Source of the DNA: Gammaproteobacteria bacterium
Lineage (GTDB): Bacteria; Pseudomonadota; Gammaproteobacteria; Thiohalobacterales; Thiohalobacteraceae
Assembly (NCBI GenBank): GCA_016214925.1
Contig: JACRMO010000027.1
Coordinates: 4,065 to 9,792 of the forward strand
DNA: 5,728 nt
Direction: 5' to 3'
Below the pieces are notes generated by a model. That model was given only the letters and a program-made list of their open reading frames with translations, made no database searches and had not been told where the DNA came from. Made by a program: the position numbers and the translations under genes. Shown piece after piece: positions 1 through 5,728 of this stretch. Numbering within the stretch: the first letter of the stretch is position 1; every line of letters begins with the position of its first letter.

Positions 1-303
1 CGCCAGCATGATGCCCAACGGAATACCCAGCCACAGGGTCAGCCCTTGGATCGCGAGCACCGCCAGAAGGCCCAACAGGGCGACGAAGAACAGCGCCAAG
101 TTGAGATCCCACACGATATCCTCGATACGGTCGCCCGGGTCGGTGGTCGTGTCCTGGATATGCACGCCCGGGATCACAACCTGCGTCGGTTCCCGGCTCG
201 CAATACCTATCCGCGAGCCATCGATGCCGGCGTCACGCAACTCGCCCACGATAGTGGCGGTGGTGTGGCTGTCGGGTAACACGAAATAGAGACGGCGGCG
301 CAT
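1..303 (-). CDS. Small membrane protein of unknown function, N-terminal 101 residues (partial)
   Basis: The frame is open from an ATG at 303 to the window edge, so the C-terminus is missing. The protein starts MRRRLYFVLPD, an opening I recall from short gammaproteobacterial membrane proteins of unknown function related to the DUF1269 group. Residues 1-63 look soluble and are probably cytoplasmic: a beta strand (LYFVLPD), then a helix with GELRDAGI, and an acidic stretch at about 50-62 rich in D and T. Two hydrophobic segments follow, at about 68-85 (LALFFVALLGLLAVLAI) and from 88 to the edge (LTLWLGIPLGIMLA), indicating a double-pass or longer membrane anchor. The start is well supported by a strong Shine-Dalgarno, AAGGAGGG at 315-308, 4 bases upstream. 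A candidate promoter and a hairpin in the 126-base gap before it suggest its own transcription unit. The coding region is secure; family assignment is from memory and no function is claimed. Confidence 0.75.
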   Translation of the reverse strand, partial: MRRRLYFVLPDSHTTATIVGELRDAGIDGSRIGIASREPTQVVIPGVHIQDTTTDPGDRIEDIVWDLNLALFFVALLGLLAVLAIQGLTLWLGIPLGIMLA

Positions 304-315
304 AGCACCCTCCTT

Positions 316-336
316 GCAAGACAACGCATGTCTTGC
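316..336 (-). promoter_or_regulatory. Perfect 8-bp inverted repeat in the leader, abutting the Shine-Dalgarno
   Basis: GCAAGACA at 316-323 is the exact reverse complement of TGTCTTGC at 329-336, separated by 5 bases. Read on the minus strand it is a leader hairpin whose last base is directly followed by the Shine-Dalgarno AAGGAGGG (315-308) of the membrane-protein gene. It also falls a few bases downstream of the candidate -10 box at 350-355, so it could equally be a protein-binding operator. The repeat is seen directly; either regulatory role is inference. It is not followed by a T-run, so it is not an intrinsic terminator. Confidence 0.5.
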
Positions 337-349
337 CTGCGTAGGAGGA

Positions 350-377
350 GTTATAGGCCAGATAGGAGAAACTGCAA
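350..377 (-). promoter_or_regulatory. Candidate sigma-70-type promoter for the membrane-protein gene
   Basis: On the minus strand, TATAAC (355-350) matches five of six positions of the -10 consensus. A weaker -35-like TTGCAG (377-372) lies 16 bases upstream of it. A transcript would begin around 343, giving a leader of roughly 40 bases that contains the 316-336 hairpin. The -35 match is poor (TTG only), so this is tentative. The surrounding gap 304-429 contains nothing else that I can support, and no terminator is visible after the PilZ gene. Confidence 0.35.
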
Positions 378-429
378 GCTGAGTTGCCGTGGAGTCAGTA
401 TGGATTAAAGGCCTGTACTTATCGGACGT

Positions 430-762
430 TCACACCGAAGCCAGAAACAGTTCGAGCACTTCCTGGTCGTGCGGAGAAATATCGATGAGATGAAAACCGA
501 TCCAGTATTGTTCCTGATCGTCGCTGGCGTTGCACCAGAGACTCTCGGCACCGAAATACAGGGTGTCGACCCCATGAATGGCCTTGGGCAACGCCAGGCT
601 CAATTGAAAGACCGAATGCGCGGGACGCGGGTCGCGGGTCAGCACCATGAACCCCGCATTGGATATATCCGCCAGATCGCCCACCACCACACCGGTATTG
701 ACGTCGATCACCGGCAGGCGAACCGCCACAGCCACGCGCATTTGTTTACGTTTGTCGGACAT
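430..762 (-). CDS. Stand-alone PilZ domain protein, probable c-di-GMP receptor
   Basis: The 110-residue product is essentially one PilZ domain. Both c-di-GMP-binding signatures are intact: RxxxR as RKQMR at residues 5-9, and DxSxxG as DISNAG at 32-37, followed by the usual hydrophobic strand FMVL. A later strand with WIGFHLIDIS (87-96) matches the typical barrel end, and a short helix (HDQEVLELFLASV) closes the protein. There is no signal peptide or membrane segment, so it should be cytoplasmic. Such proteins bind the second messenger and pass the signal to a partner protein. The ATG at 762 is preceded by a G-run (771-766) that serves as a modest ribosome binding site. It lies 48 bases after the DUF1631 gene on the same strand with no terminator between, so the two are probably co-transcribed and may work together; the partner is inference. 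Confidence 0.9.
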   Translation of the reverse strand: MSDKRKQMRVAVAVRLPVIDVNTGVVVGDLADISNAGFMVLTRDPRPAHSVFQLSLALPKAIHGVDTLYFGAESLWCNASDDQEQYWIGFHLIDISPHDQEVLELFLASV

Positions 763-810
763 AATCCCCCCAATCGAAAGTGCGTCTCGAACTGTGTGCG
801 CACGCGGCGG

Positions 811-3093
811 TCAGGCCATGGTTTCCGTTTTAGTGCGTCCCAGCCAGGTCAGGATGGTCTCCAGTGCCCGATCGAGGAACGGTTTGTTCTGCATCGACAG
901 GAAGCGCGCCTGCCCGGTGCACAGCATGCGTGCAAGATTGGTCCGCGAATATTCCGCCGCCTTCACACCCATCGCATCCACGAACATATAATTCGAAGAG
1001 ATCTTGCTGTACCACGCCAGTTTCAGGCGGCGCGCATGCGTGGTGTCGGTCCCGGCGAATTCGAACCAGGTGTCGAATTCCAATCCACCCAGGCGGTCGA
1101 CCATCTCCCGCATCTCATCCGACAGACTCTCCGCCACCAACACAGGGGCCACTGCGGCTTCCACTGTGGGCTCGGGTGCAGGTTCCACGGCCGGTGTCGC
1201 GGGCGCGGGGACCGACTCGGGCTTGGCCAGCGCCTCATCCTGCCAAGCGCAGATTTGCGCAAACATCCGTTCGCTGTCGTGGCGCCCATAGCCCTGCAAT
1301 GCTTCCAGGCCCGCGCGCAGTTCGGCGCGCAATTTCGGCAGGGCATCGTGCAGACGGTCGCGCTCGGCCTGCTCCGCATGCTGCCCCATACTCCAGGCCA
1401 GATCCCAACCCAGCTTCACCGCCAATGCCCAGGCCTCGGTCTGATCGGCATCGCGCTCGCGCAAGAGTATGAAAGTGAGTTTCTCGGCCCAGACTTGGCG
1501 CATGAAGGTATGTGCCTCCGGCGCCAGACGCGCGCGGTGCAGGTAGGCGCCGACTTCGTCGCTGGCCCGCGCACGCGCATTGTGCAGACGCGCCTGTCCG
1601 TCGGCGGCTTCGACCGAGCGACGCTCGATCACCTGCGCCTTCTGCTCGACTTCGCGCAGATGCGCGGAGAAATCGCTCAGCAGTTCGTCGAACAGACTCA
1701 GATCGTCCTTGAAGTCGCGCAGGATGCGCTCGACCACCGCGCGCATGCAGGGAAAGATGCCGCGCTCCAGATCGTCTTCCGTAACCCAACGCGCGCCAGC
1801 CTCCGCCATCTTGTCCAACAGACGCCGGCCCGGGTGACTCTTCTCCGTGAACAATTGCCGGTCGAGCATCGCCACCTTGAGAAAGGGCGTATGCAAACGG
1901 CTGAGCAGTGCCTTGGCGACATTCGGCAACTGCTCGTCCTGAAGCATGTATTCGAACAACATGCCGACCAGGTCGATGACATCCGCGTCCGCGCTCGCCA
2001 CCTTGCGGCGATCAATACCGCCGTACAGACGTTGCCGCTCCTCGACCAGCGTCGTCCTGAGCTTTTCCAACAGCGCCGTATCGACACCGATGTTCTCGAT
2101 GATCTCATGGTGGAAACGGGCATTGCTCTCGGAATCGCTGTGTTCGTGCTGAATACTGTCGAGGGTACCGAGAATGGTCGTGCGCGAACTGGCGGCGACC
2201 GCCTCGCTGACCACACCCTCTGAAGCCTGCGCACCCGCGGCGGACGTGCCCGCGCCACCCAGGTCGCGACTGCGCGCCATGAGTTCGAGAATCGACTGGA
2301 AGGTTTCCTCACCAACCGTCTGTCGTGCGCCACCCTCCGCGGGTGTAGCTGGCGACGGGGCCGCGCCCGGCGCACCGGACTTCAGCTGCCGCGGGTCGTG
2401 CTGCTTGCGGATCTCATAGCGCAGGTTCGGCAGGATGCCGGCATTAACCAAGCGCCGATTGTATTCGTCGTACAGGCCGGTGAGTTCGCGCATGACATAA
2501 CGTTCGAACACCGCGTAGATCACCATGCGGGTCTTGCCGTCCATGTCCAACAGGCCGAAGGCGCTGCGCGCGGCCTCGGACAACGACACCGGACCGCCCG
2601 GCAGCGCCGCGTCGGGTAGACGTGAACCCCCGTTGACGACGGCGAGCCGCTGGTTGAGTCCATACAGCTGTTCGCTGTAATTGGCGTTGGCCTTGGCGAC
2701 CATGTTCTGCACCGGTAACGCCGCTTCGACCTCGTGCTTTTCGACCAGGCTTAGCCGGTTCATGTTGATATCGCCGGCGGCGCCCGCTTCCCCGCCTTCG
2801 TCACCGCCGGTTCCGCTGATGAAGTCCCGGAAGCTCACGTCGACGAATTTATAGAAAGTCTGCTCGACCTCCGGGCGTTTGCGCTTGAGTTCCTGCATGG
2901 CCTCGAAGAGCTTGCCCTGCGCGGCATTGCTCTCGGCCTTGCCGGCGAATTCCAGCAACGCCACGTCGGCGTTTTCCAGCATGGTCAGAAACAACGGCGC
3001 CAGATGACTGCGCGCCATTTGGCGGCAGCCTTGCATGAGTTCCTTGAAGCGCGGCGGCAGCGCTCCGGTGCGGGAAGGTCCGGGTGAATTCAT
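811..3093 (-). CDS. DUF1631 family protein (function unknown)
   Basis: The product has 760 residues and belongs, by recognition, to the DUF1631 family. N-terminal features include PPRFKELMQGCRQMARSHLAPLF (about 13-35, helical), then NADVALLEFAGKAESNAAQ (41-59) and LFEAMQELKRKR (62-73), all typical of the family. The core holds the signature DEQLPNVAKALLSRLHTPFLKVAMLD (386-411) followed by FTEKSHPGRRLLDKMAEAG (415-433). Low-complexity linkers rich in A, P and G lie at about 238-258, 278-302 and 624-650. The C-terminal part (about 665-750, with RRLKLAWYSKISSNYMFVD and a following helix) looks like a small PilZ-like barrel without an RxxxR/DxSxxG pair. The protein is soluble and largely helical. 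The start at 3093 is chosen because AGGA (3102-3099) lies 5 bases upstream; an in-frame GTG at 3120 would add 9 residues but has no ribosome binding site. Some databases label relatives thymidine phosphorylase, for which nothing here gives support. The 48-base gap to the PilZ gene suggests an operon. Confidence 0.88.
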   Translation of the reverse strand: MNSPGPSRTGALPPRFKELMQGCRQMARSHLAPLFLTMLENADVALLEFAGKAESNAAQGKLFEAMQELKRKRPEVEQTFYKFVDVSFRDFISGTGGDEGGEAGAAGDINMNRLSLVEKHEVEAALPVQNMVAKANANYSEQLYGLNQRLAVVNGGSRLPDAALPGGPVSLSEAARSAFGLLDMDGKTRMVIYAVFERYVMRELTGLYDEYNRRLVNAGILPNLRYEIRKQHDPRQLKSGAPGAAPSPATPAEGGARQTVGEETFQSILELMARSRDLGGAGTSAAGAQASEGVVSEAVAASSRTTILGTLDSIQHEHSDSESNARFHHEIIENIGVDTALLEKLRTTLVEERQRLYGGIDRRKVASADADVIDLVGMLFEYMLQDEQLPNVAKALLSRLHTPFLKVAMLDRQLFTEKSHPGRRLLDKMAEAGARWVTEDDLERGIFPCMRAVVERILRDFKDDLSLFDELLSDFSAHLREVEQKAQVIERRSVEAADGQARLHNARARASDEVGAYLHRARLAPEAHTFMRQVWAEKLTFILLRERDADQTEAWALAVKLGWDLAWSMGQHAEQAERDRLHDALPKLRAELRAGLEALQGYGRHDSERMFAQICAWQDEALAKPESVPAPATPAVEPAPEPTVEAAVAPVLVAESLSDEMREMVDRLGGLEFDTWFEFAGTDTTHARRLKLAWYSKISSNYMFVDAMGVKAAEYSRTNLARMLCTGQARFLSMQNKPFLDRALETILTWLGRTKTETMA

Positions 3094-3131
3094 AGCCATC
3101 CTGTGCATCGCAATGGGCACCCGTGTGGTGC

Positions 3132-3177
3132 GACATCGGCGGTTGGGTAGTGAATGATCGGCCGGCGGGCCGATGTC
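3132..3177 (-). promoter_or_regulatory. Two mutually exclusive stem-loops in the DUF1631 leader
   Basis: Read on the minus strand, GACATCGGC (3177-3169) can pair with GCCGATGTC (3140-3132), a 9-bp stem closing a 28-base loop. The first arm overlaps a second, tighter hairpin: ATCGGCC (3174-3168) with GGCCGAT (3163-3157), 7 bp with a 4-base loop. Both cannot form at once. The region lies about 40-75 bases upstream of the chosen DUF1631 start. Pairing is seen directly; a switching role is inference. No convincing promoter could be found upstream, so it is not certain that the whole element is transcribed with the gene. Confidence 0.35.
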
Positions 3178-3228
3178 TTTAAAAGTACCTCAAATCGTTC
3201 GGCGTCGCGACCGTTCTACGATCAGCAT

Positions 3229-3255
3229 CGGGGACAGATTTCAAATCTGTCCCCG
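3229..3255. repeat. Perfect 13-bp inverted repeat with GGGGACAGATTT arms
   Basis: CGGGGACAGATTT (3229-3241) is exactly mirrored by its reverse complement (3243-3255) around one central base. It begins 13 bases beyond the stop codon of the ligA BRCT segment, where a 3'-end structure would sit, and before the DUF1631 leader. As RNA it would form a very stable hairpin with a small A/T loop on either strand. There is no T-run after it on the minus strand, so it is not a standard intrinsic terminator, although it could protect the 3' end or assist termination. From memory, GGGGACAGAT-type palindromes recur in many gammaproteobacterial genomes, sometimes near REP-associated tyrosine transposases; that link is not shown here. 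Confidence 0.7.
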
Positions 3256-3268
3256 CGACGGCACGGAA

Positions 3269-3520
3269 TCAATCCCCCAGCAGATCGCATAACCCCGCCT
3301 CATCGAGCACGGTCACACCCAGCGCCTCGGCCTTGGTGAGTTTGGAACCCGGATCGGCGCCGGCAATCACGGCGGTGGTTTTCTTGGACACGCTACCGCT
3401 GACCTTGGCGCCGAGCGCTTCGAGGCGTGCCTTGGCCTCGTCGCGCGTCAGGCTATCGAGCGTACCGGTGAGTACATAGGTGTGACCCGCGAGCGGCAGC
3501 GCGGCGCGCGGCAGATCGCC
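3269..3520 (-). pseudogene. ligA: Frame-displaced C-terminal BRCT segment of ligA
   Basis: This is the 3' end of ligA read in the -1 frame relative to the main ligA frame. From GGC at 3520 it gives GDLPRAALPLAGHTYVLTG, then TLDSLTRDEAKARLEALGAK, VSGSVSKKTTAVIAGADPG and SKLTKAEALGVTVLDEAGL, ending LCDLLGD and TGA at 3271-3269. This is a complete LigA BRCT domain: GHTYVLTG strand, DEAKARLEALGAKV helix, SVSKKTT, AGADPGSKL and the closing ALGV...LDEAG elements are all present and undamaged. Joined after Pro617 of the main frame it restores a protein of about 700 residues. The lack of any further damage points to a very recent mutation or a one-base sequence error near 3517-3523 rather than an old pseudogene. 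There is no evidence that it is translated separately. Confidence 0.88.
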
Positions 3521-5370
3521 GGCCAGCGGATACCGGCATCGATCAGCTTGCCCACGACCGCGCGGTTGTGCGGCTCAGTGAAGAATGCAGCAATACGCGC
3601 GGCGACCTCGGGACCGACATCGGTCACCTGTTGCAGGCGCTGCGCTTTCAGTCGGCGCGCACGCGCGGAGGCGGTCGGGTCGTCCTGCTCGGCCAGCGCG
3701 GCAACGTAATCCTCCGCGGCCTGCATGAGCGCTTCCAGACTGCCGAAGTGCAGCGCCAGCGCGGCAGCCGTGGCCTCACCCACCTCCGGAATTCCCAATG
3801 CATAGAGAAATCTCGGCAGCGTCGTTGCCTTACTCTGCCCAAGTGCATCGACCAGATTCTCGGCCGACTTCGGCCCCATGCGTTCGAGTTGCGCAAGTTG
3901 TTCGGCGGTGAGTTTATACAGATCGTCCACATGCTCGACGAGTGTGGCCTCGACGAGTTGATCGACCAGCTTGTCGCCTAGCCCTTCGATGTCCATCGCC
4001 CGGCGCGCGGCGAAGTGCTTGATCGCTTCCTTGCGCTGGGCCGGACAATACAGTCCCGCGGTGCAGCGCCAATCGGCCTCGCCTTCTTCGCGCGCGATGG
4101 CGCTGTGGCATTCCGGACATTCACCGTTGAGCTGTTGGTAAAGATCGAACGGTCCACTGACCTTGGTGGGACGCCGCTCCAGCATCACACCCACCACCTC
4201 GGGGATCACATCCCCGGCGCGGCGCACAATCACGGTGTCACCGATACGCACATCCTTGCGCCGCACCTCGTCTTCGTTGTGCAGAGTGGCGTTGGTTACG
4301 GTCACGCCGCCGACAAATACCGGTTCGAGTTTGGCCACCGGTGTGAGCTTGCCGGTGCGCCCGACTTGAATGTCGATGTCGCGCACGACGGTGAGTTGTT
4401 CCTGGGCCGGGTATTTATGCGCCACCGCCCAGCGCGGTTCACGGGTCACAAAACCCAAGCGCAGCTGCACGGCCAGGTCGTTGACCTTGTACACCACGCC
4501 GTCGATGTCGAACGCCAGTGTGTCGCGCTTGGCGGCAATGCCGTGATGAAATTTGATCAAACCTTCGGCGCCGCGCACCACAGCGCGATCCGCGCACACC
4601 GGCAGTCCCATGGCAGCGAAGGCATCGAGGACCGCGCTGTGCGTCTCGGGTATTTTCCAGCCCTGCACCGCACCAAGCCCGTAGGCGAAAAAACTCAGTG
4701 GCCGGCGCGCGGCAATCGCCGGATCGAGTTGGCGGATGGAACCGGCGGCGGCATTACGCGGGTTGACGAAGGTCTTGTCGCCCGCCGCGCGCTGACGTTC
4801 GTTCAGGCGCTCGAAATCAGCGTGCTTCATGTAGATCTCGCCGCGCACTTCCAGCACGGCGGCGTTCACGCCGTTCAAGCGCAATGGAATCTGTCCGACG
4901 GTACGCACATTCTGCGTGACATCCTCGCCGACGCTGCCGTCACCACGCGTTGCAGCCTGCGCCAGAATGCCATGTTCATAACGCAGATTGATCGCCAGCC
5001 CATCGAACTTGAGTTCGGCGGCGTATTCCACCGGTGGCGCATCCGGCCCGAGTGCCAGTTCGCGACGGACGCGCGCATCGAAGGCGACGGCACCGCCCTC
5101 GGTGGTATCGGTCTCGGTGCGAATCGACAGCATGGGCACGGCGTGGCGTACCGGTGCGAACCGTTCCAGCGGCTTACCCCCCACGCGCTGACTGGGCGAA
5201 TCGGCGGTGATGAGGTCGGGATGTTCGGCTTCGAGATCTTGCAGCTCGCGGAACAGCTGGTCGTACTCAGCGTCGGTAATCTCGGGCGCGTCGAGGCCGT
5301 AGTAGAGGTGGTTGTGGTGCTCGATCTGTTTGCGCAGATCGGCGATGCGACGGGCGACGTCCTTGGTCAT
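3448..5370 (-). CDS. ligA: NAD+-dependent DNA ligase LigA, frameshifted before the BRCT domain
   Basis: LigA seals single-strand nicks during replication and repair, using NAD+ to adenylate a lysine. Domains in order: Ia, with HLYYGLDAPEITDAEYD (21-37) for nicotinamide mononucleotide binding; the adenylation domain, with catalytic Lys121 in ELKFDG and RGDGSVGEDVTQNVRTV (142-158); an OB fold (about 325-405, VGRTGKLTPVAKLEPV); a zinc finger with Cys418, 421, 436 and 442 at the spacing of the E. coli enzyme; and helix-hairpin-helix repeats (about 455-600). The true sequence runs to Pro617; the last 23 residues are out-of-frame and end at a premature TGA (3450-3448). As read, the enzyme lacks BRCT; the missing domain continues in the -1 frame to 3269. 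Unusual points are MLSIRTETDTT after the Ia domain and an extra 20 or so charged residues near 559-580. The ATG at 5370 matches the family's start but has no clear Shine-Dalgarno. It lies 30 bases after zipA, probably in one transcript. Confidence 0.95.
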   Translation of the reverse strand: MTKDVARRIADLRKQIEHHNHLYYGLDAPEITDAEYDQLFRELQDLEAEHPDLITADSPSQRVGGKPLERFAPVRHAVPMLSIRTETDTTEGGAVAFDARVRRELALGPDAPPVEYAAELKFDGLAINLRYEHGILAQAATRGDGSVGEDVTQNVRTVGQIPLRLNGVNAAVLEVRGEIYMKHADFERLNERQRAAGDKTFVNPRNAAAGSIRQLDPAIAARRPLSFFAYGLGAVQGWKIPETHSAVLDAFAAMGLPVCADRAVVRGAEGLIKFHHGIAAKRDTLAFDIDGVVYKVNDLAVQLRLGFVTREPRWAVAHKYPAQEQLTVVRDIDIQVGRTGKLTPVAKLEPVFVGGVTVTNATLHNEDEVRRKDVRIGDTVIVRRAGDVIPEVVGVMLERRPTKVSGPFDLYQQLNGECPECHSAIAREEGEADWRCTAGLYCPAQRKEAIKHFAARRAMDIEGLGDKLVDQLVEATLVEHVDDLYKLTAEQLAQLERMGPKSAENLVDALGQSKATTLPRFLYALGIPEVGEATAAALALHFGSLEALMQAAEDYVAALAEQDDPTASARARRLKAQRLQQVTDVGPEVAARIAAFFTEPHNRAVVGKLIDAGIRWPAICRAPRCRSRVTPMYSPVRSIA

Positions 5371-5400
5371 GCGCGCACGGGGGTCATGCGGGCGCCGTGG

Positions 5401-5727
5401 TCACGCGCGCGTGGGCAGGCGCAGGCGACGCTCGTACTGCTGGATATCGTCGCGCAGGTGTTCCAGCAGCTGGCGGCTAAGTACGTTGCGATTCTTGTCG
5501 CGCAGTTCGCCGTCCAGGCGCGCCGCCAACTGTTGCGCCGTGCCGACGAACAGATCGAAGGCCTGCACGGGGCGCAACGGGCCGGGCAGTTGCAGGAACA
5601 GGGTCAGACCCGGCGTGCCGGTCTCGGCCAAAGCTTCGGTCTCCAGCGTGCCCGGTTCGACCAGGTTGGCGACGCCGAACACCGGCAGATCATTCTCGGA
5701 ATCACTCCCGGCATCAATCTGGGCATC
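5401..5727 (-). CDS. zipA: Cell division protein ZipA, C-terminal FtsZ-binding domain (partial)
   Basis: The frame is open from the window edge to TGA at 5403-5401, giving the last 108 residues. ZipA is an inner-membrane protein that anchors and stabilises the FtsZ ring at midcell; its C-terminal domain binds the FtsZ tail. The visible part matches the second half of that domain: VFGVANLVEPGTLE (strand and loop), then TGTPGLTLFLQLPGP, a family hallmark, RPVQAFDLFVGTAQQLAARLDGEL (helix), and the ending with NRNVLSRQLLEHLRDDIQQYERR (helix). The N-terminal membrane anchor and the proline/glutamine-rich linker would lie outside the window. A GTG at 5682 could be mistaken for a start, but conserved sequence continues upstream, so it is internal. 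ligA follows after 30 bases, the usual gammaproteobacterial arrangement. Confidence 0.93.
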   Translation of the reverse strand, partial: DAQIDAGSDSENDLPVFGVANLVEPGTLETEALAETGTPGLTLFLQLPGPLRPVQAFDLFVGTAQQLAARLDGELRDKNRNVLSRQLLEHLRDDIQQYERRLRLPTRA

Positions 5728-5728
5728 G

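Noticed and set aside
343..350. AGGAGGAG on the plus strand as a ribosome binding site
   Set aside because: No start codon with a plausible open frame follows at suitable spacing; it is probably coincidental within the minus-strand leader.
796..803. GTGCGCAC palindrome between the DUF1631 and PilZ genes
   Set aside because: An 8-base palindrome of this composition is common by chance in GC-rich DNA, and nothing else marks it as a site.
469..2223. A 584-codon open frame on the plus strand opposite the DUF1631 and PilZ genes
   Set aside because: Its translation is rich in H, R and Q with no recognisable domain, while the opposite strand encodes clear DUF1631 and PilZ proteins. Long antisense frames are expected from GC-rich codon usage.
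811..3093. Thymidine phosphorylase function for the DUF1631 protein
   Set aside because: This label circulates for some relatives, but no nucleoside-phosphorylase motif is visible and the sequence is a largely helical DUF1631 protein.
3094..3120. GTG at 3120 as the DUF1631 start
   Set aside because: It has no Shine-Dalgarno, whereas the ATG at 3093 has AGGA at a 5-base spacing. The extra nine residues show no family similarity that I can recognise.
3229..3255. Rho-independent terminator for ligA
   Set aside because: The stem is strong, but the minus-strand sequence after it is GATGCTGATCG with no T-run, so it was recorded as a repeat instead.
3448..3520. Programmed ribosomal frameshift in ligA
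   Set aside because: No X-XXY-YYZ slippery heptamer is present at the junction (CGC TGG CCG GCG ATC), no frameshifting is known for LigA, and a single lost base is simpler.

Overview
The window looks like chromosomal DNA of a GC-rich gammaproteobacterium. The best evidence is the zipA-ligA pair: ZipA is a cell-division protein essentially confined to Gammaproteobacteria, and it commonly sits directly before ligA there. The DUF1631 and PilZ genes further along also fit a free-living gammaproteobacterium, possibly of the Chromatiales type, but the sequence alone does not fix the genus. No integrase, insertion-sequence gene, tRNA, rRNA or CRISPR array was seen.

Every supported gene is on the minus strand, so transcription runs from high to low coordinates. 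In that order: (1) the C-terminal part of zipA (5727-5401, cut by the window edge); (2) ligA, NAD+-dependent DNA ligase, whose main reading frame (5370-3448) stops early because of a -1 type frameshift near 3520, while its intact BRCT domain continues in another frame to 3269; (3) a 175-base intergenic stretch (3268-3094) with a perfect 13-bp inverted repeat just after ligA and two mutually exclusive stem-loops in the leader of the next gene; (4) a 760-residue DUF1631-family protein (3093-811); (5) a 110-residue stand-alone PilZ protein (762-430) with both canonical c-di-GMP-binding motifs; (6) a 126-base intergenic stretch with a candidate promoter and a perfect 8-bp hairpin touching the Shine-Dalgarno sequence; (7) the first 101 residues of a small membrane protein (303-1, cut by the window edge).

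Functionally, zipA and ligA form a housekeeping block (Z-ring anchoring and DNA nick sealing). The DUF1631 and PilZ genes are 48 bases apart and probably co-transcribed, which suggests that DUF1631 acts in a c-di-GMP-responsive pathway with the PilZ protein as its sensor; this is inference. The points most worth a second look are the ligA frameshift, the uncharacterised DUF1631-PilZ pair, and the three inverted-repeat structures in the intergenic regions. No clearly new multi-gene system is visible.
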